A stretch of 64,000 nt of DNA, taken from an uncultured bacterium (lineage in GTDB: Bacteria > Verrucomicrobiota > Kiritimatiellia > CAIVKH01). Location of the stretch: the NCBI GenBank assembly GCA_903906425.1, contig CAIVKH010000131.1:62001-126000 (forward strand), read 5' to 3'. Position 1 is the stretch's first letter, and each line of letters begins with the position of its first letter. The position numbers were made by a program, and so were the translations under genes. Shown piece by piece: positions 19,115 through 28,515 of the stretch. The notes beneath the pieces were generated by a model. That model made no database searches. It saw nothing but the letters and a program-made list of their open reading frames with translations, and was not told the origin of the DNA.

Positions 19115-19642
19115 TCACCAACGTGCAGATTTTCTGGTTGGGTCGGGCCATGTTTTCTTGAGCGCGTCTTCTGGATTCCCGCCGAATTCGTGGACATAAT
19201 AATCGTTCACGAACGAGGCGAGACTGTCGGGCGAGCCATCACCCATCAGCACAATCATCCCAACGCAGAAATGGAACGAACTGAAGTACCACTTGCCGTC
19301 GGAGCCTTTCCCGACCCAGAAATCAGCCGCCTTGGGATCGTGTTTGCTGCATCCGCTGCAACAGACCATCCACTCCCCCGATTTGAAACGGATGAAGTGT
19401 TCACTGAACCACGGCCATGCAGATCCCCCAGCCAGAGAATCAATCGCTACGAGCTTCTTCGACTGATCCACAATCCAATTTGTGTCAGACAGCCATGCAT
19501 TGATGTCCGCTATGGATTTCGCAATCTGTTGCTTCGTGTATTCTCTTCGACTGGCGTGAAACGACACAACACAAACGATCGAGATGGTGACAAAGAGCAG
19601 GGCCAAGCAGGAAACAACAAATATTCTCGATTTGCCGGTCAT
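19115..19642 (-). CDS. Membrane-anchored protein of unknown function within the Ebo-like operon
   Basis: 175 residues with one N-terminal membrane helix (FVVSCLALLFVTISIVCVV) and a soluble domain on the far side containing a Cys cluster (WMVCCSGCSKHD) and Trp-rich segments. GGTGACG precedes ATG 19642. It sits 13 bp after eboC and 4 bp before the phosphodiesterase start, so it belongs to the operon, but it matches no Ebo protein known to me. Its AT content looks higher than that of its neighbours, which could mean later insertion. Confidence 0.7.
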   Translation of the reverse strand: MTGKSRIFVVSCLALLFVTISIVCVVSFHASRREYTKQQIAKSIADINAWLSDTNWIVDQSKKLVAIDSLAGGSAWPWFSEHFIRFKSGEWMVCCSGCSKHDPKAADFWVGKGSDGKWYFSSFHFCVGMIVLMGDGSPDSLASFVNDYYVHEFGGNPEDALKKTWPDPTRKSARW

Positions 19643-19655
19643 TGGTTCGTCACCG

Positions 19656-20414
19656 TCAGCTTGCATAGTACCTGCGAACAAGAACACGATTTAGCGGCCA
19701 CAGAATAAGCAGGGCCGCCGCGCAAATCCAGCCGATGCGGCCGGCACCGGACACGGCGCAGAAAATCGCCTGCATCGGAATTAACATGCTCAACAAAGCG
19801 CCGATCAACTTCGGCGTGATTTTGCCGCCGCTGGTTTCGCGACGCGCCATCGAGGTGACGCGGGCGATGAAGGCGATTTCAATCGCGGCGCAAATCCAGA
19901 CGCGTGCGGGAAAAATTCCGAGGAGCGATGCGCCGAGCAGGAGATTCAAACCGCGGCAAAGGCCCATGACAAGCGGGCCGGCAATCGCATGACGTTTTGC
20001 GACCTGATTGTACGCAACGATGGCAACGACCAGGAATATTCCGCTTTGAAATGCATCGCCGCCCGCGCAGACACACAGCAGCAATCCCGTGCCGAGCAAC
20101 AGGCCGGTCGCGATTTGTGCGGCGCGCACGCTGATGCGTCTGCTTGGAAGCGGCCGCGATGGCCGTTCCGCCGCGTCGGTTTCGAAATCGGCGACATCAT
20201 TGAGAATCAGGCCGGAGGCATAGAAACAGACGCTCGCAGCCAGCAGCGCTGCGAGTCGCACGTCCGGCACCGCGGCTGAGCCGTTCGCGAGCAGCCAGCC
20301 GGCGAGCGGATCGCCGGGAACGGTGAGAAAATTGGGTGCGCGAAGAAGCTGAAGCCAGGCGGAAATTGCCGATGGCTGATGGCCGTTGGCCGGCTGGCTT
20401 TGCTCGTTTTCCAT
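19656..20414 (-). CDS. eboC: UbiA-family prenyltransferase, EboC-like
   Basis: 252 residues, about eight membrane helices. Both Asp-rich UbiA signatures are recognisable: NDVADFETDAAERPSRPL in the first loop, and a weaker second site. Transfers a polyprenyl or similar group to a small acceptor at the membrane. In ebo clusters the prenyltransferase is thought to help deliver a precursor to the periplasm. Start overlaps the eboB stop (ATGA), so the two are translationally coupled. Confidence 0.85.
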   Translation of the reverse strand: MENEQSQPANGHQPSAISAWLQLLRAPNFLTVPGDPLAGWLLANGSAAVPDVRLAALLAASVCFYASGLILNDVADFETDAAERPSRPLPSRRISVRAAQIATGLLLGTGLLLCVCAGGDAFQSGIFLVVAIVAYNQVAKRHAIAGPLVMGLCRGLNLLLGASLLGIFPARVWICAAIEIAFIARVTSMARRETSGGKITPKLIGALLSMLIPMQAIFCAVSGAGRIGWICAAALLILWPLNRVLVRRYYAS

Positions 20415-21262
20415 CAGCGTTGGTACGTGCTCGGATGGATGAACGGCAGATCGAGTTTCGGATTGAAACGTCCGCTCTGTTTGTAGAAAGCGACCGGATT
20501 TTGAAACACGATTTTCTCAATTTGATCCGCGGTGAAACCATTGGCCTTCATCGTTTCGGCCACGCGCGCCAGCATGCACGGGTCGGACGCGCCCCAGTCG
20601 GCAGAGCTGTTGACCAGCATCATTTCGATGCCCCATTTTTTCTGAATGCCGACGACACGCTCCGGCGAGAGCTTTGAATATGGATAAACCGTCAACCCGG
20701 CCCAGAATCCGCCGTCGCGCGTGAGCTGCATCGTCTCTTCGGTATTGTGATCCATGATGATTCGCCGCGTGTCATAATTGAGTTCCTTGAGCACGGCGAT
20801 GGTGCGCTCGACGCCTTTTTTCTTGCTGACCGTCGGCGTGTCGTGCGGCGAGTGGATGAGGATGAGCATGTTTTTCTTCTTCGCCAGTTCGAGCTGCCGC
20901 TGGAGGATTTCCTCCTCCTCCTTATTAATAAGGTTATAGCCGATCTCCCCGACGGCAAGGCAGCGCGGATGATCCAGGTACGGCCCGATGCCGCCGATGA
21001 CCTCGCGGGCCAGTTCGACGAAGATCGCCTCCTTTGGATTCATCGCGATGCAGGAATAATGATCAATGCCGAACTTCGCCGCGCGCGTCGGCTCGAATTC
21101 GAGGATGTGCTGGAAATAGTCCCAAAATGTCCCGGCGTAGCGGCGGTTCGAGCCGAGCCAAAACGACGGCTCGACGACGGCGCGGAGGCCCGCCTCGTGC
21201 ATGCGGAAATAATCGTCCGTGGTGCGCGAATACATGTGAACATGCGGATCAATGATTGTCAT
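20414..21262 (-). CDS. eboB: TatD-like metal-dependent hydrolase, EboB-like
   Basis: 282 residues. The opening DPHVHMYSRTTDDY, then VVEPSFWLG and VGEIGYNLI, and later LIHSPHD and IIMDHNTEETM, supply the His/Glu/Asp metal ligands of the TatD amidohydrolase fold and closely resemble EboB proteins. First gene of the four-gene leftward operon eboB-eboC-unknown-phosphodiesterase. GAGGGA lies before ATG 21262, preferred over ATG 21280. Reaction not established for this family. Confidence 0.86.
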   Translation of the reverse strand: MTIIDPHVHMYSRTTDDYFRMHEAGLRAVVEPSFWLGSNRRYAGTFWDYFQHILEFEPTRAAKFGIDHYSCIAMNPKEAIFVELAREVIGGIGPYLDHPRCLAVGEIGYNLINKEEEEILQRQLELAKKKNMLILIHSPHDTPTVSKKKGVERTIAVLKELNYDTRRIIMDHNTEETMQLTRDGGFWAGLTVYPYSKLSPERVVGIQKKWGIEMMLVNSSADWGASDPCMLARVAETMKANGFTADQIEKIVFQNPVAFYKQSGRFNPKLDLPFIHPSTYQR

Positions 21263-21368
21263 TTCATTCCCTCGTTTCATTTTTCACGGCTGTGCCGCCG
21301 CTGTTCTTCAAGAAAAATTGTCTACAGCCCGCCGCGTATCGCGTCGCGTCGTTCCAAAATCAACGACA

Positions 21369-21641
21369 TTATTTCCCGCTGCTGTTATCCGGCGGCGGAT
21401 TGTCCTTGGTGTGGACGTTGAAGCCATGCTGTTTGAGCCAGCCGCCGAACTGGCCCGACCCTTTGTCCACCGCGCCCGCGACGTTGTTCGCGTTGTTCGT
21501 CACTTCCTGTTTCGTGATCGAGTTTGTTTGTTGCTGCGTCGTGCCGTCAGCAGCCCGCTTCTTGTCATAGTACGCCTGCGTGCAGCCCGCGAGCACCGCG
21601 AAAGCCACGGCCCACACCGCAATCACCGCCACCTGTTTCAT
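21369..21641 (-). CDS. Small lipoprotein
   Basis: 90 residues with a lipoprotein signal peptide (MKQVAVIAVWAVAFAVLAGC; lipobox LAGC, Cys20) and a hydrophilic Gln/Asn/Thr-rich mature part. GGGAG lies 7 nt before the ATG. Probably outer-membrane-anchored or periplasmic. No conserved domain recognised; length and composition are typical of many small bacterial lipoproteins. Confidence 0.75.
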   Translation of the reverse strand: MKQVAVIAVWAVAFAVLAGCTQAYYDKKRAADGTTQQQTNSITKQEVTNNANNVAGAVDKGSGQFGGWLKQHGFNVHTKDNPPPDNSSGK

Positions 21642-21690
21642 GTGCGATCTCCCTTGCTCATGAAACCAACATAGCCGCCGCGCGCCACAT

Positions 21691-21737
21691 TTCCAATGAT
21701 TGGAAAAGACGGCGGCGCAATTTTCCAATCATTGGAA
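21691..21737. repeat. Paired palindrome, cluster 7
   Basis: TTCCAATGATTGGAA at 21691-21705 and TTCCAATCATTGGAA at 21723-21737, 32 bp apart, upstream of the small lipoprotein gene and beyond the terminator of the cytochrome gene. Confidence 0.95.
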
Positions 21738-21777
21738 GTCGCGGAGGCTTCCTTTCGCGCCGGCTTTTCGTGTGCGC

Positions 21778-21812
21778 AAAAAAAACGGCGCGGAATATTT
21801 TCCGCGCCGTTT
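21778..21812 (-). terminator. Rho-independent terminator of the tetraheme cytochrome gene
   Basis: A 13-bp perfect stem (AAACGGCGCGGAA / TTCCGCGCCGTTT) with a 4-nt loop, followed on the minus strand by a run of T (A8 on the plus strand at 21778-21785). Starts 28 bp after the cytochrome stop codon. Confidence 0.9.
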
Positions 21813-21840
21813 GCAATTTCAGGATCCGTTCCGATGCGTC

Positions 21841-22383
21841 TTATTGCTTCGGGCGGGGATGCTTGATTTTGTCGAACATCTTGTCGGCATCGAAGCTGCC
21901 CTTCCACGTCGGACTTTGTTCGTTGTGGCAGTTCTTGCAGAATTCTTTCGGCTTATCAATGAGGCCCTGGGCGATGGCGTCGGCCTTGACCTTCATGATT
22001 TCCTTCTTCTTGTAGTTCTTGCCGGGGCCGTGGCAGGACTCGCAACTGACGCCTTCCTCGACGGGAATTTCCTGCGTCTGGACGGTCTCGGTCCAGTTGT
22101 AGGCGGTGGAATGGCACTTGAGACACTTGCCGCTCTTCTGCGGATCCTCCACGCCGGCTTTCTTTCCGAGCTCCTTGGCTTCAGGCGTGCCCAGCAACTC
22201 GAAGGCCTTGGAGTGTTTCGACTCCTGCCACTTCGCGAATTGTTCACCTTCCTCGGCCTTCTTGTGGCACATCTTGCAGCTCTTGACGCCGACATACAGC
22301 GAGGCATCTCGCTCCGCGGCGATGATGCTGCCGGCGGTGAATCCCGCGGCCACACCGATCAGTACGAGCAATCGTTTGTTCAT
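21841..22383 (-). CDS. Tetraheme c-type cytochrome
   Basis: 180 residues with a signal peptide or anchor (LLVLIGVAAGFTAGSIIAA) and four CxxCH heme sites: CKMCH, CLKCH, CESCH and CKNCH. Resembles cytochrome c554-type electron carriers; periplasmic electron transfer is likely, partner unknown. GGAGAG precedes the ATG. It is divergent from the system II cytochrome c maturation genes, which would attach its hemes. Ends before a strong terminator. Confidence 0.92.
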   Translation of the reverse strand: MNKRLLVLIGVAAGFTAGSIIAAERDASLYVGVKSCKMCHKKAEEGEQFAKWQESKHSKAFELLGTPEAKELGKKAGVEDPQKSGKCLKCHSTAYNWTETVQTQEIPVEEGVSCESCHGPGKNYKKKEIMKVKADAIAQGLIDKPKEFCKNCHNEQSPTWKGSFDADKMFDKIKHPRPKQ

Positions 22384-22496
22384 CTTGGCTCTCCAGCTTT
22401 TATTTTTCGTTGGTCAGACCTTGGACATCGCGGATCGTTCCGCTGTCTTGTCCTACGTTGTGGGAGTGTTTGCCAGATACCGGCGGATCGAATCAA

Positions 22497-22530
22497 GGAA
22501 ACAAATCATCGGGGTTTCCCTGATTTTTTA
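22497..22530 (+). promoter_or_regulatory. Possible attenuator in the leader of the ResB/CcsA operon
   Basis: ATCGGGG (22508-22514), loop TTT, CCCTGAT (22518-22524) form a 7-bp stem with one G-T pair, followed by a T6 run (22524-22529): a terminator-like structure 73 bp before the first gene. GGAAAC (22497-22502) can instead pair with GTTTCC (22514-22519), which would break the terminator stem. Alternatively it may simply end an upstream transcript. Confidence 0.4.
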
Positions 22531-22602
22531 GTTCCGTTTTGCGCCACTCCCTTGACCGGACCGTATTCACAACCTAGATTGCGCCGGCCAAAGAGGAGCC
22601 CT

Positions 22603-23754
22603 GTGACACAGAATAATTCAAGAACTACGGCTTTGAAATGCAGTGCACTTCGCGTGATTTTTGTTGTGCTGCGCCTCGGCGTTTTGACGCTGATTCCGGC
22701 TTGCAGCGAAAAAAAAACCGAATGGCGCGTGTATAAAGAAGTCGATGTTGCAGCGCCCGTACTTCCCGCGTCGGCGGGCATGCCGACGATGATGCAGCCG
22801 GCCGCCGGCGTCGAATCGCCGTCAATCGAATGGACCGCACCGGAAGGCTGGGCCGAATTCAAAGGCTCCGGAATGAGGTTGGCGACGTTTGACATTAATT
22901 CCGGCGGACAGTCGGGTGTCTGCACGATCGTCGTGCTCGGCGGTGCGGCGGGCGGACTCGAAGCGAATGTCGCGCGATGGATCGGACAACTCGGACTGAA
23001 GCCGCTGGCTGCCGATGAAATGAAAACGTTTATCGGAAAACAACAGACCATCAAATCGGACGGCGGCCTCGAAGTTTTCATTGCCGACATGACGACGCTC
23101 GCAAGCAACGAGACGGCGGAGTCAATGATCGCGTCGGTCATCAACGTGGACGACTCGACCTGCTTCGTGAAGCTGACCGGCGCGGCCGGCCTGCTCAAAA
23201 ACCAACACGAGAAATTCACCCAACTTTGCAAGTCACTGAAAAAATCTGCGCAGGCCGCAAGCGCGATGCCGGCCACGATGCCGCCGATGATGCAGCCAGC
23301 GCGAATGGATTCGGCTGGCGCAGCGGCGACGGTTCATTGGAAAACGCCGGACGGCTGGAACGAAACGCGAGGCTCCGGAATGCGGGTGGCGACATTCTCA
23401 ATGCCGTCGGGCGGACCGGATCAAACTTGTACGATCGTGGTTCTCGGCGGCGCGGCGGGCGGACTCGAAGCAAATGTCGCCCGATGGATCGGACAGCTCA
23501 ACATGAAGTCGCTCGCGGAGGATGAAATGAAAACGTTCGTCGCGAAGCAGCAGACGTTCAAATCCGACGGCGGCTTTGACGTCTTCGTGGCCGACCTCAC
23601 GACGCTTGCGCCAGGCGACGCGGCCGCCTCGATGCTCGCCGCGATTGCGTCCATTGACGATTCGACGTGCTTCGTGAAACTGACGGGAACCAGCGGAAAA
23701 CTGAAAACTGAAAAAGAAATTTTCATGCGCCTCTGCCGCTCGCTGACCAAATGA
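22603..23754 (+). CDS. Lipoprotein with an internal domain duplication
   Basis: 383 residues. GTG start set by AGAGGAG 5 nt upstream. A hydrophobic leader ends in a lipobox-like LIPAC (Cys ~31). Two copies of a ~130-residue module follow (about 75-205 and 245-380), sharing long identical blocks, e.g. CTIVVLGGAAGGLEANVARW, DEMKTF, SDGG and DDSTCFVKLTG. The module is not one I recognise. The stop overlaps the resB start (ATGA), so it is probably translated with resB and ccsA and may serve cytochrome c assembly or electron transfer at the membrane surface; this is inference from context. Confidence 0.8.
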   Translation: MTQNNSRTTALKCSALRVIFVVLRLGVLTLIPACSEKKTEWRVYKEVDVAAPVLPASAGMPTMMQPAAGVESPSIEWTAPEGWAEFKGSGMRLATFDINSGGQSGVCTIVVLGGAAGGLEANVARWIGQLGLKPLAADEMKTFIGKQQTIKSDGGLEVFIADMTTLASNETAESMIASVINVDDSTCFVKLTGAAGLLKNQHEKFTQLCKSLKKSAQAASAMPATMPPMMQPARMDSAGAAATVHWKTPDGWNETRGSGMRVATFSMPSGGPDQTCTIVVLGGAAGGLEANVARWIGQLNMKSLAEDEMKTFVAKQQTFKSDGGFDVFVADLTTLAPGDAAASMLAAIASIDDSTCFVKLTGTSGKLKTEKEIFMRLCRSLTK

Positions 23755-24914
23755 AAACGACAAACGAAAATTCCCCCGTGTGGCGGCTGCTCTCCGTGTT
23801 CTCTTCGCTCCGGCTGACGGTCATCGGCCTTATGTTCCTGCTCGTGCTGACCGTCTGGGGCACGCTCTATCAGGTCGAACACGGTCTCTTCCAATCGCAG
23901 CAGCGGTTTTTCCGTTCGTGGTTTTTCCTTGCCGGCGGATTCCTGCCATTTCCCGGCGGCCAGCTTGTGATGGGCGTCATGCTCGCCAATCTACTCGCGG
24001 CCTGCACGCGGCTCGCGCTTCAGGGGCGGATGCAAATCGGGCTTTTGCTGACGCACGCGGGCCTGATCCTCATGCTCGGCGCCGGCGCGGTCACTTTTTA
24101 TCTCGGCGTCGAATCGCACCTGACGCTGTTCGAAGGCGAGGCTTCGAACGTCTCGTCGTCACCGGGCCAGTGGGAGCTCGCGGTATTCCGGCCGGGCGGC
24201 GACAGTTCATCGCATGTGGTGACGGCCATTGACGCTGCCGCGCTGAAGCCGGGAACGACGCTGGCGTTTCCGACCGGCGATTTTGAAATCTCCGTTGTGG
24301 ATTATTTTCCTCACGCCGAAGCCTCGAAAACTCCGCAGCAGATTTCGAAGATGAATTACAGAAACGGATCGGGCATTGCCGAACTGACTCCGCGTCCGCA
24401 AAACAAGGAGCCGGGCGACGACCGGCCGGGGCTGATGTTTGCGATCCGCAAGGGCGGCGCGGACGAAGATCACGTTTTGCTTTGGGGCGGCGACACGGAG
24501 AACACCGTCGTGGATCTTGACGGAAAATCATACGTGTTTGAATTGCGCCGCATCCGTTATCCGCTTCCCGCCACGATCCAACTCGTCGAATTCAAAAAGG
24601 AAATGCATCCCGGCAGCGACATGGCACGGAGTTTTTCCAGCAAGGTCATCGTGAAGCCGGAGCAGGGCGCGGAGCGCACCGTGACGATTTCGATGAACAA
24701 GCCGCTGAGGTTCCAAGGATTCACATTTTATCAATCCTCCTACAACGTCACGCCCGAGGGCCGGCAGGCCTCGACCTTTGCCGTCGTGAAAAACTTCGGC
24801 CGCACGATGCCGTACATCGCGACGTTCGCGACGTTCCTAGGCATGGTCATTCATTTTGTCGGCCGCCTGCTGCACCGCATCAATCATCTCCGCTACAAGG
24901 AGGCCGCGCCATGA
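23751..24914 (+). CDS. resB: Cytochrome c biogenesis protein ResB family
   Basis: 387 residues. Three membrane helices near the N-terminus (LRLTVIGLMFLLVLTVWGTLYQ, shortened here to its start LRLTVIGLMF; then near 60-80 and 90-115), a large periplasmic domain, and a last helix near the C-terminus (TFATFLGMVIHF). Phrases such as KPLRFQGFTFYQSSY are typical of ResB. With CcsA it forms the system II heme export and ligation complex. Overlaps its neighbours by ATGA at both ends. Confidence 0.9.
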   Translation: MKTTNENSPVWRLLSVFSSLRLTVIGLMFLLVLTVWGTLYQVEHGLFQSQQRFFRSWFFLAGGFLPFPGGQLVMGVMLANLLAACTRLALQGRMQIGLLLTHAGLILMLGAGAVTFYLGVESHLTLFEGEASNVSSSPGQWELAVFRPGGDSSSHVVTAIDAAALKPGTTLAFPTGDFEISVVDYFPHAEASKTPQQISKMNYRNGSGIAELTPRPQNKEPGDDRPGLMFAIRKGGADEDHVLLWGGDTENTVVDLDGKSYVFELRRIRYPLPATIQLVEFKKEMHPGSDMARSFSSKVIVKPEQGAERTVTISMNKPLRFQGFTFYQSSYNVTPEGRQASTFAVVKNFGRTMPYIATFATFLGMVIHFVGRLLHRINHLRYKEAAP

Positions 24915-26839
24915 ACCTCCATTTTTCCAATCATTGGAAATTCCGGACTGCCAAACTTCCAATCATTGGAACTTTACTTTCGCTCGCCGCGTTTTTCGCC
25001 ACGAGTTCGCCCGCCTGGTCCGCGATCACTTCGAAGGCGGTTCTGGAGCAGCTTCCGATCCTCGACGGCGGCCGCGTGATGCCGCTGGATTCGTTCGCGC
25101 GCCACACGCTGCTGGCGATTTCCGGCAAGAGTTCGTTCAGCAACAAGCCCGCCATCTTGTGGGCCGCGCGCACGATGTTCACGCCGGAGCTGACCGACCA
25201 AGACGAGATTTTTCTCGTCGATAATCCGGAGGTCGTCGAGGCGCTTGGCATCGCGGCGAAGAGCCGCGCGCGCTATTCCTACGAACAGCTCAAGCCCGCG
25301 CTGCCGCAGTTGCAGAAGCTCTCAGAAAAGGCGTTCAACATGGCCGACGACGCGCGCTCGCCGGTCGAGAAAGAACTGATCCGCCTCTACAACAACGTCA
25401 GCCTTTACATCACGCTTTGCGCCAGCATGCAGTTCGCGATCCCGCAGCCCGATCTGGTCGTCACCGATCCGGCGCTCCGAAAAGATTTGAACCTGCCGCC
25501 GTCCGAAAAGGGCGAAACAACTTTCCTCGACCTCGTGTCGCACGCCGATGAATTTTCGAAGCTGCTCGAAAAGAATCGCGACACACCGCAGGAAAAATGG
25601 AACGGCTACCAGAAGCAGCTCTTTGCCGTCGCCGGCGGATTCAACGAATGGTCGCGCGAAAATCACAACGGGCCGCCCGCGCTGTTTCCGGTTCCCGGCC
25701 ACGCCGGAAGCCTCTGGATCAACGCATGGGAACTCCTCAATGTCGGCGCGCGCGATGAAGCGATTCACAAGGAACTCGGCGCGCTGGCCGACCTCGTGCG
25801 CGCATTTCGCGCCGGCCGGCAGCTGGAATTCGACATGGCCGCGCGCACGCTCATCGTCTCCGTCATCAAGCGCGCGCCCGATCCGAAGCAGGTTTCCAAC
25901 CTCAAGCTCGAAGTCACCTACAACAAATCCGACGCCTTTTACGGCGCCGAAATCTTCTACGGCCTGGCCTTCCTCGTCACGCTGCTCTCGATCGCCTTCG
26001 GCAAGCGCTGGCTCTACCTCGGCTCCGCGGCCCTCATCCTCATCGGCATTCTTCCGCACACCTACGGCATCATCGCCCGCATGATCATCATGGGCCGCCC
26101 GCCGGTCACGAATCTTTACGCCACTTTCATCTTCGTCGCCTGGGTTTGCGCCGTGCTCGGCCTCGCCGTCGAATATTTCCAGCGCAACCGCCTTGGCCTG
26201 CTCGTGTCCTCCGCCGCCGGCCTCGCGCTGCTGATGACCTCCGCGCGCTTCGCCGCCGAGGGCGACACGATGGGCGTCATGGTCGCCGTGCTCGACAGCA
26301 ACTTCTGGCTGGCCACGCACGTCGTCTGCATCTCCATCGGCTACGCCGGCACCTGCGTCGCCGGCCTGCTCGGCGCGATCTACCTCATCCAGGCCATCAC
26401 GCGCCTCCCCGCCGATCCGGTCCTGCGCGAAACCCAGGCCGCCACCTACGGCGCGCTCGGCTTCGGCCTGATTTTTTCCTTCCTCGGCACCATGCTCGGC
26501 GGCGTCTGGGCCGACCAATCGTGGGGCCGCTTCTGGGGCTGGGATCCGAAGGAAAACGGCGCGCTCATCATCGTCCTGTGGACCGCGATTGTTTTCCACT
26601 CCAAGCTCGCCCGCCTCATCGGCCCGGCCGGATTCGCCGCCGGCTGCGTTCTCGGCATCATCGCCGTCCTCGCCGCGTGGCTCGGCGTAAATCTCCTCAG
26701 CGTCGGCCTCCACTCCTACGGCTTCACCAGCGGCCTCATGCGCGGCTTCACCATCGCCTGCTTCACCGTCCTGCTATTCGTCGCCATCATCACGCCCCTC
26801 GCCAAACGCGCCCCCGCGCCGCCGCCCGCACCAAAATAA
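24911..26839 (+). CDS. ccsA: Cytochrome c biogenesis protein CcsA/ResC family with large periplasmic N-terminal domain
   Basis: 642 residues. After a signal-like segment (1-37) comes a ~310-residue extracytoplasmic region, then eight or so membrane helices with the WWD heme-handling motif (WADQSWGRFWGWDPKENGA) and conserved His in LPHTYG, THVVC and HSYGF. Catalyses heme delivery to CxxCH motifs together with ResB. The start is fixed by the ATGA overlap with resB; consequently a palindrome pair (24925-24971) is translated as FSNHWK and LPIIG and forms the beginning and the hydrophobic core of the signal segment. The long N-terminal domain is not part of minimal CcsA proteins. Confidence 0.92.
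   Translation: MNLHFSNHWKFRTAKLPIIGTLLSLAAFFATSSPAWSAITSKAVLEQLPILDGGRVMPLDSFARHTLLAISGKSSFSNKPAILWAARTMFTPELTDQDEIFLVDNPEVVEALGIAAKSRARYSYEQLKPALPQLQKLSEKAFNMADDARSPVEKELIRLYNNVSLYITLCASMQFAIPQPDLVVTDPALRKDLNLPPSEKGETTFLDLVSHADEFSKLLEKNRDTPQEKWNGYQKQLFAVAGGFNEWSRENHNGPPALFPVPGHAGSLWINAWELLNVGARDEAIHKELGALADLVRAFRAGRQLEFDMAARTLIVSVIKRAPDPKQVSNLKLEVTYNKSDAFYGAEIFYGLAFLVTLLSIAFGKRWLYLGSAALILIGILPHTYGIIARMIIMGRPPVTNLYATFIFVAWVCAVLGLAVEYFQRNRLGLLVSSAAGLALLMTSARFAAEGDTMGVMVAVLDSNFWLATHVVCISIGYAGTCVAGLLGAIYLIQAITRLPADPVLRETQAATYGALGFGLIFSFLGTMLGGVWADQSWGRFWGWDPKENGALIIVLWTAIVFHSKLARLIGPAGFAAGCVLGIIAVLAAWLGVNLLSVGLHSYGFTSGLMRGFTIACFTVLLFVAIITPLAKRAPAPPPAPK
24925..24971. repeat. Paired palindrome inside ccsA, cluster 8
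   Basis: Two exact TTCCAATCATTGGAA copies at 24925-24939 and 24957-24971, 32 bp apart, within codons 5-21 of ccsA. Read as SNHWK in the first copy and PIIG in the second. Confidence 0.95.
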
Positions 26840-26874
26840 CTTCCCGATCCGCCGGCCGGTTTCGCGATCGTGTT

Positions 26875-26953
26875 TTCCAATGATTGAAACTTTGCGCGAC
26901 CGCGTTTTCCAATCATTGGCAGTTTGCGGTCCGCATTTTTCCAATGATTGGAA
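26875..26953. repeat. Triple palindrome, cluster 9
   Basis: Copies at 26875-26889 (ending TTGAAA), 26907-26921 (ending TTGGCA) and 26939-26953 (exact), both intervals 32 bp. Between the convergent ccsA and livF genes; two of the three copies are decayed. Confidence 0.9.
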
Positions 26954-26999
26954 CTTCACCGCTTCGTCGCATCTGCGGCCGCGGAGGATTCCCGCGCGC

Positions 27000-27739
<740 letters not shown>

Positions 27740-27743
<4 letters not shown>

Positions 27744-28507
27744 TTTTTCAACGCGCTGCTTCCGAGATATGCCTCGATCACTTCCGGGTTGTCGCGAACT
27801 TCCGCCGGCGTTCCCTCGGCGATCTTTTTGCCGTAATCCAAAACGGTGATCCGGTCCGAAATTTCCATGACGACCTGCATGTGATGTTCGATGAGGACAA
27901 TCGTAATGCCGAGTTCACCGCGGATCTTTCGGATCAAATCTTTGAGCGCGGCCGATTCGCTCGGATTCATTCCAGCTGCCGGCTCGTCGAGCAGCAGAAG
28001 TTTTGGCTGCACCGCAAGCGCACGCGCGATTTCGAGGCGGCGCTGCTCGCCATACGGAAGATTCCGCGCGAGTTCTTCGGCGCGATGTGAAAGCCCGGTG
28101 TAGTCGAGAAGCTGAATCGCTTTCGTGCGCGCGGAATCTTCGCCCCGGACAAATCGCGGCGTGTGGAGCAGCGCGTCGAAGTAGGTGTAACGCGTGTGGA
28201 CGTGCAGACCGACGAGGACGTTTTCGAAAACTTTCATCGAGCCGAAAAGCCGGATGTTCTGAAAAGTTCGTCCGACGCCTCGCGCGGCGATGTGTTCCGG
28301 CAGGTGGCCGGAAATGCGGTGGCCTTCAAGTTTCACGATGCCGTGCTCGGGCTTGTACACGCCGGTCAGCACATTGAAGAGCGTCGTTTTGCCCGCGCCA
28401 TTCGGGCCGATGATCGAATGAATCGTCTTCGGCGCGACGCGAATGTTCACATCGTCCACCGCGACGAGGCCGCCGAATTTCTTCGTTATATTTTCAATCA
28501 CGAGCAT
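27740..28507 (-). CDS. livG: Branched-chain amino acid ABC transporter ATPase LivG
   Basis: 255 residues. Walker A GPNGAGKTT, FQNIRLF segment, signature NLPYGEQRRLEIARAL, Walker B LLLLDEPAAGMNP and H-loop LIEHHM, all characteristic of LivG. Follows livM by 8 bp and overlaps livF. Pairs with LivF under the LivH/LivM permease. Confidence 0.96.
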
Positions 28508-28515
28508 CGCTGCGG

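Noticed and set aside
17749-19161. Plus-strand frame of 470 codons opposite the phosphodiesterase
   Set aside because: Antisense shadow; the minus-strand gene has an SD, operon context and metal-ligand motifs.
25322-26713. Open frame of 463 codons opposite ccsA
   Set aside because: Highly charged low-complexity product typical of antisense frames in GC-rich DNA; ccsA on the other strand has clear family motifs.
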